Below, one piece after another: positions 1 through 8,046 of a DNA stretch of 64,000 nucleotides (position 1 is its first letter; every line of letters starts with the position of its first letter). Origin of the DNA: Treponema zioleckii (GTDB lineage: Bacteria > Spirochaetota > Spirochaetia > Treponematales > Treponemataceae); the NCBI RefSeq assembly GCF_014737315.1, contig NZ_JPUF01000001.1, forward strand, positions 62,001-126,000, in the 5' to 3' direction. The translations under genes were made by a program, and so were the position numbers. Below the pieces are notes generated by a model that worked only from the letters and a program-made list of their open reading frames with translations, did no database searches and was not told the origin of the DNA.

Positions 1-2
1 CG

Positions 3-83
3 AATGTGTATTCTTATTTAAAGCAAGAATCCCTTCGCACTGGAAAGCTTCTTCCTTCGGATTTTTATCCGTCGGTAAAATAA
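3..83 (+). CDS. C-terminal tail of an unidentified protein (partial)
   Basis: An open frame enters from the left edge and stops with TAA at 81-83, leaving 26 codons that end in PSDFYPSVK. It runs in the same direction as the sppA gene, which starts 25 bases later with its own ribosome site, so the two could be co-transcribed. Only the tail is visible, so no function can be given. It could also be a chance open frame; the absence of a promoter or terminator before sppA slightly favours a real gene. Confidence 0.4.
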   Translation, partial: NVYSYLKQESLRTGKLLPSDFYPSVK

Positions 84-107
84 AATTGCAAAAAGCAGGA
101 ATAAAAA

Positions 108-1025
108 ATGGAAAGACAAAAAAAAGGATTTATTGTAATCACGGTGATTCTTGTGGTTTCGGTGGCAATGCTTCTTGTTAATCTTGGTGGTGAGACAAAA
201 GAGCACCGGGACGTGGATTTTATTGCAAGACTTTATATTACTGGCGAGATTCTCGAAGCTGGGCATGATTACAATCAGCAGTGGCTTTTGGACACAATCG
301 ACGAACTTTCAGAAGACGAGCACAACAAAGGAATCTTGCTTGTGATTGATTCTCCCGGAGGAGCTGTTTACGAAGCTGACGAGGCGTATCTTGCCCTAAA
401 AGAATATAGAAAAAAAACTAATCGACCGATTCATGCGTATTTTAAGCATATTGCCGCTAGCGGCGGATATTATATTGCGTGTGCTGCGAATAAAATTGTG
501 GCGAACCGAAATACGATTACCGGTTCAATCGGCGTGATTGGCGGACAGAGCGTAGACGTTACGGATCTTGCCTCGACTCTCGGCATCAAAATGAAGACTT
601 TTACCGCCGGTCGCAACAAGAACATGCTGAATTATGATTCCCCGCTCACCGACGAACAGGAAAAAATCATGCACGATTTTGTTTACGAAGCATACGACCA
701 GTTTACTCAAATTGTTGCTGAAAGCCGCGGAATGCGCATTGAAGATGTTCGGGAACTTGCGGACGGACGAATCTACACAGCCCTTCAGGCAAAGAAAAAC
801 GGACTTGTTGATGATGTGAGCGATATTTTTGTAGCAGAAGACGAACTTAACAAAGTTTGTGATTCGAATAATACGCTTGAATTCTATGATTACGAATTCA
901 AATACGAAGAAACTTTTCAGGACTTAATCGGGGATTTTGGTTCATTCTTAAAAAGCCCGATTAAGAGCCTAAAATCTTCTGTTCAAGAAGAAAGTTTGCC
1001 TTCCCTCCGTTACATGGCATATTGA
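108..1025 (+). CDS. sppA: Signal peptide peptidase SppA-type serine protease (S49)
   Basis: This 305-residue protein has one N-terminal membrane helix (about residues 8-26) and then an S49 peptidase domain facing the periplasm. Family landmarks are the oxyanion strand VIDSPGG, the nucleophile loop TGSIGVIGG and, about 50 residues later, the AGRNKNML segment expected to carry the catalytic lysine. The length fits the short single-domain SppA type (about 300 residues), not the double-length E. coli enzyme. The family degrades signal peptides left in the membrane after secretion. AGGA lies about 9 bases before the ATG and supports the start. Its 3' end overlaps the convergent FMN enzyme gene by 16 bases. 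Confidence 0.88.
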   Translation: MERQKKGFIVITVILVVSVAMLLVNLGGETKEHRDVDFIARLYITGEILEAGHDYNQQWLLDTIDELSEDEHNKGILLVIDSPGGAVYEADEAYLALKEYRKKTNRPIHAYFKHIAASGGYYIACAANKIVANRNTITGSIGVIGGQSVDVTDLASTLGIKMKTFTAGRNKNMLNYDSPLTDEQEKIMHDFVYEAYDQFTQIVAESRGMRIEDVRELADGRIYTALQAKKNGLVDDVSDIFVAEDELNKVCDSNNTLEFYDYEFKYEETFQDLIGDFGSFLKSPIKSLKSSVQEESLPSLRYMAY

Positions 1026-1921
1026 AGCAGGCTTAGTTCCAGCACTTTTTCGCAAAGCCCTTTTACGCCGTCTTTGCAAAGTGCTGTAACGAATGGTCGC
1101 CCGATGAGCACTTTGTCTGCTCCGAGCGCAAGTGCTGTTGCAACGTCCAGCGGCGTTCTGATTCCTCCGTCAACCCAAACTTCGTCGCAATATTTTCGTA
1201 ATTCATCAATGTGACTTTCTAAAAATTCTGCGGTGCTTCCGCTTCGGGTGTCAATTCTTCCGCCATGGTTTGAAATATACGCCACAGCCGGCCTTACTTT
1301 TTTTACAAGCTCAATGTCTTCTTCCGTAAAAACGCCTTTTATGGCAAAGGGCACTTTTAGGTAATTCTTGATTTCGATGAGCTGTTCTGCAGTCTTTTTT
1401 TCAAGTTTTACGAGATTTCGCATTGTAACGAGATTGTAAGAATCAATGTCCACTCCGACGATTGTTGCACAGGACTTTGACCATTCAATCCGTTCAAAAA
1501 TACGTGTGTTCGGGTAAGGCTTAATAAAAACTCCGGCCTCAACGTCTTTATTCAGATTTTTGATTGCCTCAATCCCGTATTTTAATTTTTCGTCAGGATA
1601 GCCGTCGCCAATGCAAAGCCCGATTCCGACCTGATGGGAGGCTTCTACGATTTTTGAGTAATACGAATCTTCTGTTTCAAAACCGATGTTTTCCACGGCC
1701 CCTGTTATTGGTGCAAGGCAGATTCGCGGAATTCTGTCTTCCGCAGGTTTTCTTAAAAATTCAGAGACAAGTTCTTTATTTTTGGAGCGAACTTCTTCCC
1801 AACCCAAAACGTTGAGCTTAAAATTTTCATTGCTCCTTACGCCGCCCATTCCCGGCAGCTGACCGATACATCCTTCACCTCTGCAAGTTTTGCAAAAGTG
1901 GCATTTATAATTAGTCGCCAA
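1010..1921 (-). CDS. FMN-dependent alpha-hydroxy-acid oxidizing protein (LldD-like)
   Basis: A 303-residue TIM-barrel flavoprotein of the alpha-hydroxy-acid oxidase/lactate dehydrogenase superfamily. The active-site strand AYISNHGGR followed by VWVDGGIRTPLDVATALALG and the phosphate loop KVLIGRPF are diagnostic of FMN binding. The N-terminus is cysteine-rich (CHFCKTCRGEGC), typical of a short subfamily in anaerobes and spirochaetes whose substrate is not firmly known; it could bind metal or an Fe-S centre. The start codon lies inside the last codons of the phosphofructokinase gene (11-base overlap), so the two are probably translated from one message. The substrate (lactate, glycolate or another hydroxy acid) cannot be told from sequence. 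Confidence 0.82.
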   Translation of the reverse strand: MATNYKCHFCKTCRGEGCIGQLPGMGGVRSNENFKLNVLGWEEVRSKNKELVSEFLRKPAEDRIPRICLAPITGAVENIGFETEDSYYSKIVEASHQVGIGLCIGDGYPDEKLKYGIEAIKNLNKDVEAGVFIKPYPNTRIFERIEWSKSCATIVGVDIDSYNLVTMRNLVKLEKKTAEQLIEIKNYLKVPFAIKGVFTEEDIELVKKVRPAVAYISNHGGRIDTRSGSTAEFLESHIDELRKYCDEVWVDGGIRTPLDVATALALGADKVLIGRPFVTALCKDGVKGLCEKVLELSLLQYAM

Positions 1922-2993
1922 AACAAATTCCTAAACATCGTCCGGTTGTAATCATTGGATTATCCGACGGAATATTTTTTACTTTGCCTGCAATTTCTTC
2001 CAACGGAACTGGGACGATTTTATTATTTTGCAGTGCAACTAGATTACCGAATTTTTCTTCTGCTAGGAAGTGCGCGCCCGCAGCCCCAAATTGCGTTGCT
2101 AAAACTCGGTCGTAAGGCGAAGGTGTTCCTCCGCGCTGCAAATAGCCCAAGACGGTCACTCGGCTCACAAGTCCGGTAGCTTCTTCAAGTTCATGCGCCA
2201 CGCGGTAAGCAATCGAGTATGGCATGAGCTTTCGCCTTCGTTTTAATTCTTTTTTTTGCAAAAGTGCCTCGTCTTTTGAAAGTGCGCCTTCTGCAACGAC
2301 GACAATCGAAAATTCCTTTCCGGCATCTCTCCGCTTCATTACGCATTGCGCCACTGAATCAATGTCGTATGGAATTTCCGGAAGAAGAATTACGTCCGCG
2401 CCGCCGGCCACTCCTGAGTAGAGTCCGAGCCAGCCGGCTTTGTGTCCCATCACTTCAATCACCATGATTCTTGAATGACTGTGCGCCGTTGAGTGAATGC
2501 GGTCCACGGCTTCGGTTGCAACGTCAAGGGCAGTGTGAAATCCGAAAGTTACGTCTGTTTTTACAATGTCGTTGTCGATTGTTTTTGGAAGCCCGACAAC
2601 GTTTAATCCTTCTTTTGCAAGCAGACTCGCCGTTGTGTTCGTGCCGTTTCCGCCGAGACAAACGAGCGCGTCGAGTTCCCATTTTTCATAATTTTGTTTG
2701 ATTAAATCAACTGGATAAAGGCCTGTTTCTGCATCTGGCTCTGGATTTTTAAACGGTTTTTCCCGCGATGTTCCGAGAATCGTTCCGCCGCGTGTAAGAA
2801 TTCCAGAAACGTCACTTTCGGTCAACTCAAAAAAATTGCCTTCGGCAAGTCCGCGATAACCGTTTCTGATTCCGATTGGCTGCATTCCGTATTGAAGCAT
2901 TGCCGTTCGGCATACCGCACGGATAGCTGAATTTAGTCCGGGTGCGTCTCCGCCCGAAGTCAAAATTCCAAATTTTTTAACACCTCTGCTCAT
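1911..2993 (-). CDS. pfkA: 6-phosphofructokinase
   Basis: A 360-residue phosphofructokinase that phosphorylates fructose 6-phosphate in glycolysis. It has the nucleotide-loop start GILTSGGDAPGLN, the catalytic segment PKTIDNDI and the sugar-binding MGHKAGWLG. The phosphoryl-donor loop reads GGNGTN: the glycine is the ATP-type residue, whereas the lysine of PKTIDND is the residue usually found in PPi-dependent enzymes, and the usual acidic residue before the glycine is asparagine. This mix occurs in a bacterial subgroup, so the donor needs an assay. No Shine-Dalgarno is visible; a perfect TATAAT ends 8 bases before the ATG, suggesting a leaderless message. It is the promoter-proximal gene of a two-gene unit. 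Confidence 0.9.
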   Translation of the reverse strand: MSRGVKKFGILTSGGDAPGLNSAIRAVCRTAMLQYGMQPIGIRNGYRGLAEGNFFELTESDVSGILTRGGTILGTSREKPFKNPEPDAETGLYPVDLIKQNYEKWELDALVCLGGNGTNTTASLLAKEGLNVVGLPKTIDNDIVKTDVTFGFHTALDVATEAVDRIHSTAHSHSRIMVIEVMGHKAGWLGLYSGVAGGADVILLPEIPYDIDSVAQCVMKRRDAGKEFSIVVVAEGALSKDEALLQKKELKRRRKLMPYSIAYRVAHELEEATGLVSRVTVLGYLQRGGTPSPYDRVLATQFGAAGAHFLAEEKFGNLVALQNNKIVPVPLEEIAGKVKNIPSDNPMITTGRCLGICFGD

Positions 2994-3001
2994 ATGCCAA
3001 A

Positions 3002-3007
3002 ATTATA
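3002..3007 (-). promoter_or_regulatory. -10 element of pfkA
   Basis: TATAAT on the minus strand, 8 bases before the pfkA ATG. The predicted transcript would start at or next to the start codon. Confidence 0.55.
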
Positions 3008-3079
3008 CACAATAATTTGTATTTTTACAGAGAAAATTTGAAGAATTAAGGATTTTTAAAGAAATCTTAAAGACACTGC

Positions 3080-3110
3080 GAAAACTTTGTTAGTTTTCCT
3101 AAGTTCCCCT
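3080..3110. repeat. Short hairpin repeat, copy 1
   Basis: GAAAACT and AGTTTTC form a 7-bp stem around TTGTT and are followed by AAGTTCCCCT. The same arrangement, with one more stem pair, recurs at 26526-26555. Degenerate tails of the form TTCGAAGTTCCCTAAAA occur at about 11790 and 36350. Confidence 0.5.
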
Positions 3111-3240
3111 AAATGATTCTCAAAATTTTTTGCTGGATTCTGGCGCTCAGACTATTTCCCTAATAAATTTAATAAATTTTTTTCAAAACCGATAATCTAA
3201 ATGAATCATTTTAAAAATTTTTTCGGTTTGTGGGAGAACT

Positions 3241-6200
3241 ATGAAAAAATCAAATAATATCGCATTGTCAATTGCGGGAATCGTTCTTTTTGTCCTTGCA
3301 GGATTCATTTCGGTTTCATTATTGCTTACAGTCTTTGACTTTGGCGGACAAAATCCAGCGAACAACACAATTTTTTATCGTTTTGGAAAAAAATTAACAG
3401 AATTTTACGGATACACTTCCATTTTGATACCAGCATTTTTTATAAGTGCCGCATATCAGTGCTACGCTTCAAAGTGGACGGCAAAAAATGGGGTGATTCT
3501 TTTGGGTTCTGTCGTTCCGTTTTTTACAATCGTTGCTCTGGAAAAAATCATTCGTGACGCTTGCAGTTCAGATTCCGGCTCTTCACTTTTTGTAAAAATC
3601 CTTGCCATGCTTACGATTGGCATTTTGGTGCTTGCCGCCGAATATTTGATTCTTGCGGTGGCAGGAAGCATTATAAGCAGTTCCGAAGCTGAAGAAAATG
3701 AATCTGATGAAGAGAATCTTGGCGCGCCTGCGTCTGAAATTTCGCTTTCTGACGAACTGTTCCCAAAGCCTGCAGTTGAATCTTCTGAAAATCCAGATGA
3801 AAAAGACAGGACGCTCGTTCCAGAAAATCAGGAAGAACTTTCCGAGGATTTGTTTGATTCTGACGAAACTGACCAGTTTAAGAACCTTTCGGAGGAAGAA
3901 AACAACCCAAAATCAGAGCAGACTCTTGTTCCTGAAGCTGAAACTCTTGAAGCTGGCGAAGAAAATTTTACTGAAGACGACGAATTTGAAGAAAACGTCG
4001 AAAATGTGCAGGAAGATTTTAAAGACGGAGAAACCGAAGAATTTTTTACTGAGGACGACGAGGATTCTGAAAAAACTCTTGTTGAATCAGAAGAAGAAAG
4101 AAAAACTTCGGCTGAGTCTGCCGAAAATGAAAATTTAATAGAAGAAAAAATTGAAGAAACGCCTCTTAAAAAAGAAAACCGCTTTGCAAAATTTTTTGAT
4201 GCAGTGGAAAAGTCGGATTTGGCGGCCCTTGCCGCACTTGAGCGAAAACCTGTTTACGGCTTAAAACTTGAAGACTCGCAAAAAAACGAGCCTGAGACAA
4301 AAAATGTGACTGGCGAAACTGAATCTTCTGAAGATGAAAATCCAGAGCCGATTGCAGAAAAAACTGACTCTCAGGAAATCGACATAAATAATCTTACCGT
4401 TGATGAAGCAGAAAAACTTTCTTCTCAGGGAATCGTGATTGATTCTGCGGTTCAGAGCCGAAAAACTGAAGATTCTCCGCAATACAACGAAAATGCCGAC
4501 GTGCCAGAAATTGACGAAACAAGTGAAGAAGGTTCCCTCGTTGATTTTAACGAAAATGAGCCGCGAAAAATTCCGTTCGCTCCAAAACAGTACACTGAAG
4601 CCGAGCGAAAAGACATTATGCTTCATAAAACGCTTGAAGCGGCTCCTGAGGGCGGGCTTTCTGAAATCACTGACAAACCGACTTCTGACGACGAAAAAAC
4701 GGCTGAACTAAAACATAACGAAGCAATTCCCGCGTCGCAAGTGCTTTCGATTCCTTTGGACGATGACTCAGAAGAAGAGGTGGAAAATCCTTTTGAAAAT
4801 TTTCACGACGATGAAGAAGACAGCATTGTAGATTCGATTATCAACGAAACTAGCCTTGACCTGGAAGACGGGCTTCCGCAGTTTACAAAATCTCAGCCAC
4901 GTGTTGAGCAGAAAAAAATCGAGGCGCAGCAAAAACTTTTGGAGCAGCAGGAAAAACAGCAGGATTCTTTTGATGACGATTTTTTTGACATCGATATGAA
5001 TGCGGAAGATGAAGACGAAATCGAAGCCGAAGAAGAAATGCGCCTTGCCCGTGCGTCAGATTCTTCTTCGCGTGTTGCAGAGCCGCCTCTCGGAATAAAC
5101 AAAGTTTTTGACCAAATGGAAAAGGATGCAGAAGCTTTTCCAGTTTTTAGGGACGACGACATTGGTTCTGATGAAGAAGATGAACTTGAACAGTCTGTAA
5201 ACAAGTCTTTGGCGGCTGTTGGAACAGACCTTTCGTATGAGCCGATTACTCGCAACGAAAAAGCGCCTGATTCCTTTGAGCCAAAATCAATGACTGCGGA
5301 CGAAAGCGATGTTTCTGAAGTTGAGGAGCAGGAAACTCCGGCAGGGTTTGAAGAAGACGAAGCCGAATCTGAGGAAGAAAACGAAATTCCTGACGCACAA
5401 AAAGAACTTTCCGAAGAGAACTCTGATGCAGAAAGCTCACCAGAAGGGAATTCTGACTTCCAAATTGATTATTTGCTTGAAAAACAGTCTGACAATTTTG
5501 GCGAGGAAGATGAAAAAGGTGGTGCGCAAAAAGTCGAAGACTTCAACGAGCCGCAAATTGAGGATGATGAATTTTCTGATTCTCTGAATGACGAGGATGA
5601 GGATTTTTCTGGAATAGACCGGGCTTTTGACGAAGAAGACTCGTTGGAAGACGAAAACGGTGAAGAAGAAAACGAAAATCAATTTTCGAACTATCAGTTT
5701 AATCCCACTGCAAAGCCTGTCGTAGATGCGAGCGGAAAACCGTATCAAGACGAGCCTGAAGCTGATTCGGAAGAATTTGACGAGGATTTTGATGATGACA
5801 CTGACGAAGAAGAAAATTTTGATGACGTTAATGTTGTTGATGAATTTGAGAGCGAGAATGAAAATCTGAATGCTCAAAACGGCGCCCTTCCGACGAAAGA
5901 GTTTACCGTTCAAACGATTGAGGAAGAAAAGCCTCGTCGAAACATTGGACCTTACAAAATTCCGAGTGATTTATTGAACACTTACCCGGACAATAAATAT
6001 TGGATTGTTGACGATGAGACTCGTCATGCAGGCGAGGAATTAAAGCAGACTCTTAACGAATTTAAAATCGAGGCGGAGGTTACGGGAATCCGAAAAGGTC
6101 CTGTCGTAACCATGTTCGAGATTTTGCCGGCACCTGGCGTAAAACTCAGTAAAATTGTTGCCTTGCAGGACAACATTGCGCTTCGATTGGCGGCAAGTTC

Positions 6201-7359
6201 CGTTCGTATCGTAGCTCCTATTCCTGGAAAGCACGCCGTTGGTATTGAAGTTCCGAACAAGCGCCGGGCAATCGTAAGTTTTAAGGAAATTATCGACCAG
6301 GAAAATCCGGCTTTCGAAAAAATGGGAGTTCCTGTAATTCTCGGAAAAGATATTTCTGGTGAACCGCAGATTATCGACCTTGCAAAAACGCCGCATCTTT
6401 TGATTGCGGGTTCGACGGGTGCTGGTAAGTCTGTTTGCGTAAACACAATGCTTCTTTCGATTCTTTACAAGCGAAGTCCGCAGCAGGTTAAGCTTGTTTT
6501 GATTGACCCAAAAATCGTAGAGCTTAAACTTTACAACGATATTCCTCATTTGCTCACTCCTGTAATTACCGAACCTAAAAAGGCTTTGCAGGCATTGCAG
6601 TATTGTTTGTGCGAAATGGAACGAAGATACGCGCTTCTTGACGGAATGAGCGTTCGAGACATCATTTCGTACAACAAGAAGATTGAGGAACGACACATTG
6701 CCACCGAAAAACTTCCTTACATGGTCGTAGTTATCGACGAGTTTGCGGATTTGATGGCAACGACCGGGAAAGAACTTGAACAGACAATTGCCCGCCTTGC
6801 CGCGATGAGCCGTGCGGTCGGAATTCATCTTGTTCTTGCGACTCAGCGTCCTTCAATTGATGTAATTACTGGACTTATCAAGGCTAACATTCCGAGCCGA
6901 ATCGCATTCATGGTTGCTTCTAAGATGGACAGCCGAATCATAATTGACCAAGTTGGTGCGGAAAAACTTCTTGGAAAAGGCGACATGCTTTATTCGAGCG
7001 CAACCGACCCGTTCCCGACACGAATCCAGGGAACTCTCGTGAGCGACAACGAAGTTGAGAACGTCGTGGACTATGTTAAGCACTTTGGCGAGCCGGAGTA
7101 CATTGACGACGAGATTTTTGTTGATGATGACGAGGAAGATGAGGGAAATCATAGTCTGTTTGACGACGGCGAAGACCCTCTTTATGATCAGGCATTGCAG
7201 ATTGTTATTCAGGCGGGAAAAGCCAGTGCCAGTTACATTCAGCGGCGCTTAAAAATCGGTTACAACCGGGCTGCGCGTCTTGTGGAAGAAATGGAGGAAC
7301 GCGGAATCGTCGGACCTCAGAACGGAAGCAAGCCCCGCCAGATTATTCACGTGCCGTGA
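3241..7359 (+). CDS. ftsK: DNA translocase FtsK with giant acidic linker
   Basis: FtsK/SpoIIIE translocases pump chromosomal DNA through the closing septum and help resolve dimers. This one has 1372 residues. Four membrane helices lie within the first 145 residues. A linker of about 750 residues extremely rich in Glu and Asp follows. The motor then begins near residue 920 (IGPYKIPSDLLNTYP), with Walker A GSTGAGKSV near 1058, Walker B VVVIDEFADLM and a C-terminal winged-helix gamma domain (KASASYIQRRLKIGYNRA) that in the family reads oriented DNA sites. GGGAG before the ATG is a good ribosome site. The linker is much longer than usual and has no recognisable repeat unit. A strong terminator follows the stop codon. 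Confidence 0.95.
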   Translation: MKKSNNIALSIAGIVLFVLAGFISVSLLLTVFDFGGQNPANNTIFYRFGKKLTEFYGYTSILIPAFFISAAYQCYASKWTAKNGVILLGSVVPFFTIVALEKIIRDACSSDSGSSLFVKILAMLTIGILVLAAEYLILAVAGSIISSSEAEENESDEENLGAPASEISLSDELFPKPAVESSENPDEKDRTLVPENQEELSEDLFDSDETDQFKNLSEEENNPKSEQTLVPEAETLEAGEENFTEDDEFEENVENVQEDFKDGETEEFFTEDDEDSEKTLVESEEERKTSAESAENENLIEEKIEETPLKKENRFAKFFDAVEKSDLAALAALERKPVYGLKLEDSQKNEPETKNVTGETESSEDENPEPIAEKTDSQEIDINNLTVDEAEKLSSQGIVIDSAVQSRKTEDSPQYNENADVPEIDETSEEGSLVDFNENEPRKIPFAPKQYTEAERKDIMLHKTLEAAPEGGLSEITDKPTSDDEKTAELKHNEAIPASQVLSIPLDDDSEEEVENPFENFHDDEEDSIVDSIINETSLDLEDGLPQFTKSQPRVEQKKIEAQQKLLEQQEKQQDSFDDDFFDIDMNAEDEDEIEAEEEMRLARASDSSSRVAEPPLGINKVFDQMEKDAEAFPVFRDDDIGSDEEDELEQSVNKSLAAVGTDLSYEPITRNEKAPDSFEPKSMTADESDVSEVEEQETPAGFEEDEAESEEENEIPDAQKELSEENSDAESSPEGNSDFQIDYLLEKQSDNFGEEDEKGGAQKVEDFNEPQIEDDEFSDSLNDEDEDFSGIDRAFDEEDSLEDENGEEENENQFSNYQFNPTAKPVVDASGKPYQDEPEADSEEFDEDFDDDTDEEENFDDVNVVDEFESENENLNAQNGALPTKEFTVQTIEEEKPRRNIGPYKIPSDLLNTYPDNKYWIVDDETRHAGEELKQTLNEFKIEAEVTGIRKGPVVTMFEILPAPGVKLSKIVALQDNIALRLAASSVRIVAPIPGKHAVGIEVPNKRRAIVSFKEIIDQENPAFEKMGVPVILGKDISGEPQIIDLAKTPHLLIAGSTGAGKSVCVNTMLLSILYKRSPQQVKLVLIDPKIVELKLYNDIPHLLTPVITEPKKALQALQYCLCEMERRYALLDGMSVRDIISYNKKIEERHIATEKLPYMVVVIDEFADLMATTGKELEQTIARLAAMSRAVGIHLVLATQRPSIDVITGLIKANIPSRIAFMVASKMDSRIIIDQVGAEKLLGKGDMLYSSATDPFPTRIQGTLVSDNEVENVVDYVKHFGEPEYIDDEIFVDDDEEDEGNHSLFDDGEDPLYDQALQIVIQAGKASASYIQRRLKIGYNRAARLVEEMEERGIVGPQNGSKPRQIIHVP

Positions 7360-7373
7360 TAAATGAAAATTAG

Positions 7374-7411
7374 CAAAAAAAGGGACTGTCAGAATTACAG
7401 TCCCTTTTTTA
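7374..7411 (+). terminator. Rho-independent terminator after ftsK
   Basis: AAAGGGACTGT and ACAGTCCCTTT form the stem around a short loop, with a T run on the plus strand and an A run before it. It can act in both directions, so it may also serve the CBM48 gene that ends at 7472 on the other strand. Confidence 0.85.
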
Positions 7412-7471
7412 GTTGTAGTATAAATAGTCTAAAAATCGAAAGCAAACGAGCAAGAAAGATTTACAGAAATC

Positions 7472-7780
7472 CTAGCAGATTACAACAGAGTTATCTGTCT
7501 GGCTGAATGGTGCAGGAATATATTTATCTGCAGCCCAGTCATTTTCCCAACGAGTTCCATCAAGGAGGTATCGGAATTGATATTCTTTACCAGCTTCGAG
7601 CGCAATCTTTATAGAGAATGAGCCGTCCTTTCCCTTTTTGAGAGCCTGTTCTGTACTGCTCCAGCTATTCCAATCTCCAGCGATTGTTATTTTTTTTGCA
7701 CCTTGAGCAGCTTCTGGTGAAACTGTAAATGTTACATTGCAAGTTTTTTTGTCTTTTGAGAAAGATTTCTTCACTGCCAT
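7472..7780 (-). CDS. Free-standing glycogen-binding (CBM48/AMPK-beta-like) domain protein
   Basis: This 102-residue protein is essentially one early-set carbohydrate-binding module. It shows the glycogen-binding pattern ITIAGDWNSW near residues 30-40, then LEAGKEYQFRYLLDG and a closing Asn-Asp-Trp segment. Such modules normally sit at the N-terminus of branching or debranching enzymes or AMPK beta subunits; here there is no catalytic domain and no signal peptide, so it should be cytosolic. The start is set by GGAG seven bases before the ATG at 7780; an earlier in-frame ATG at 7798 would bury that site. It probably binds glycogen or maltodextrin. Glycogen phosphorylase and a debranching enzyme lie about 42 kb away, not next to it. 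Confidence 0.78.
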   Translation of the reverse strand: MAVKKSFSKDKKTCNVTFTVSPEAAQGAKKITIAGDWNSWSSTEQALKKGKDGSFSIKIALEAGKEYQFRYLLDGTRWENDWAADKYIPAPFSQTDNSVVIC

Positions 7781-7970
7781 AATTCTACTCCAAATCATTA
7801 AATTTATTTTAATAGAATAAGGTAATTATATAATGCTTTCTCTAATTAGTACAGAAAATTTTAATGTTTTACATTTTTTTTGCTTTTTTTTACTGTTTTT
7901 TGATTAAACGGGACTTTTAGTGTTGTAGATAACAAAAATATAGAATATATTTGAGACGATATACTTCATA

Positions 7971-8020
7971 CCCGTTGATTTATCCAAATTGCGAACGGGA
8001 ACGAATCCGTATGGATTTGT
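7971..8020 (+). promoter_or_regulatory. Paired hairpins in the metK leader
   Basis: Two stem-loops precede the metK ribosome site. One pairs CCCGTT (7971-7976) with AACGGG (7994-7999). The second pairs ACGAATCC (8001-8008) with GGATTTGT (8013-8020) with one G-U pair. Neither resembles a known SAM riboswitch core that I can recognise. They could control metK translation or be incidental. Confidence 0.35.
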
Positions 8021-8046
8021 AAAATCTTGCTAAATAGGAGTTCCAA

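Noticed and set aside
3187-3196. Sigma-28 flagellar promoter before ftsK
   Set aside because: The CCGATAA-like -10 is present, but no TAAA element at the required spacing was found.
7800-8046. SAM riboswitch before metK
   Set aside because: None of the conserved cores of the SAM-sensing classes I know could be matched; only two simple hairpins are visible.
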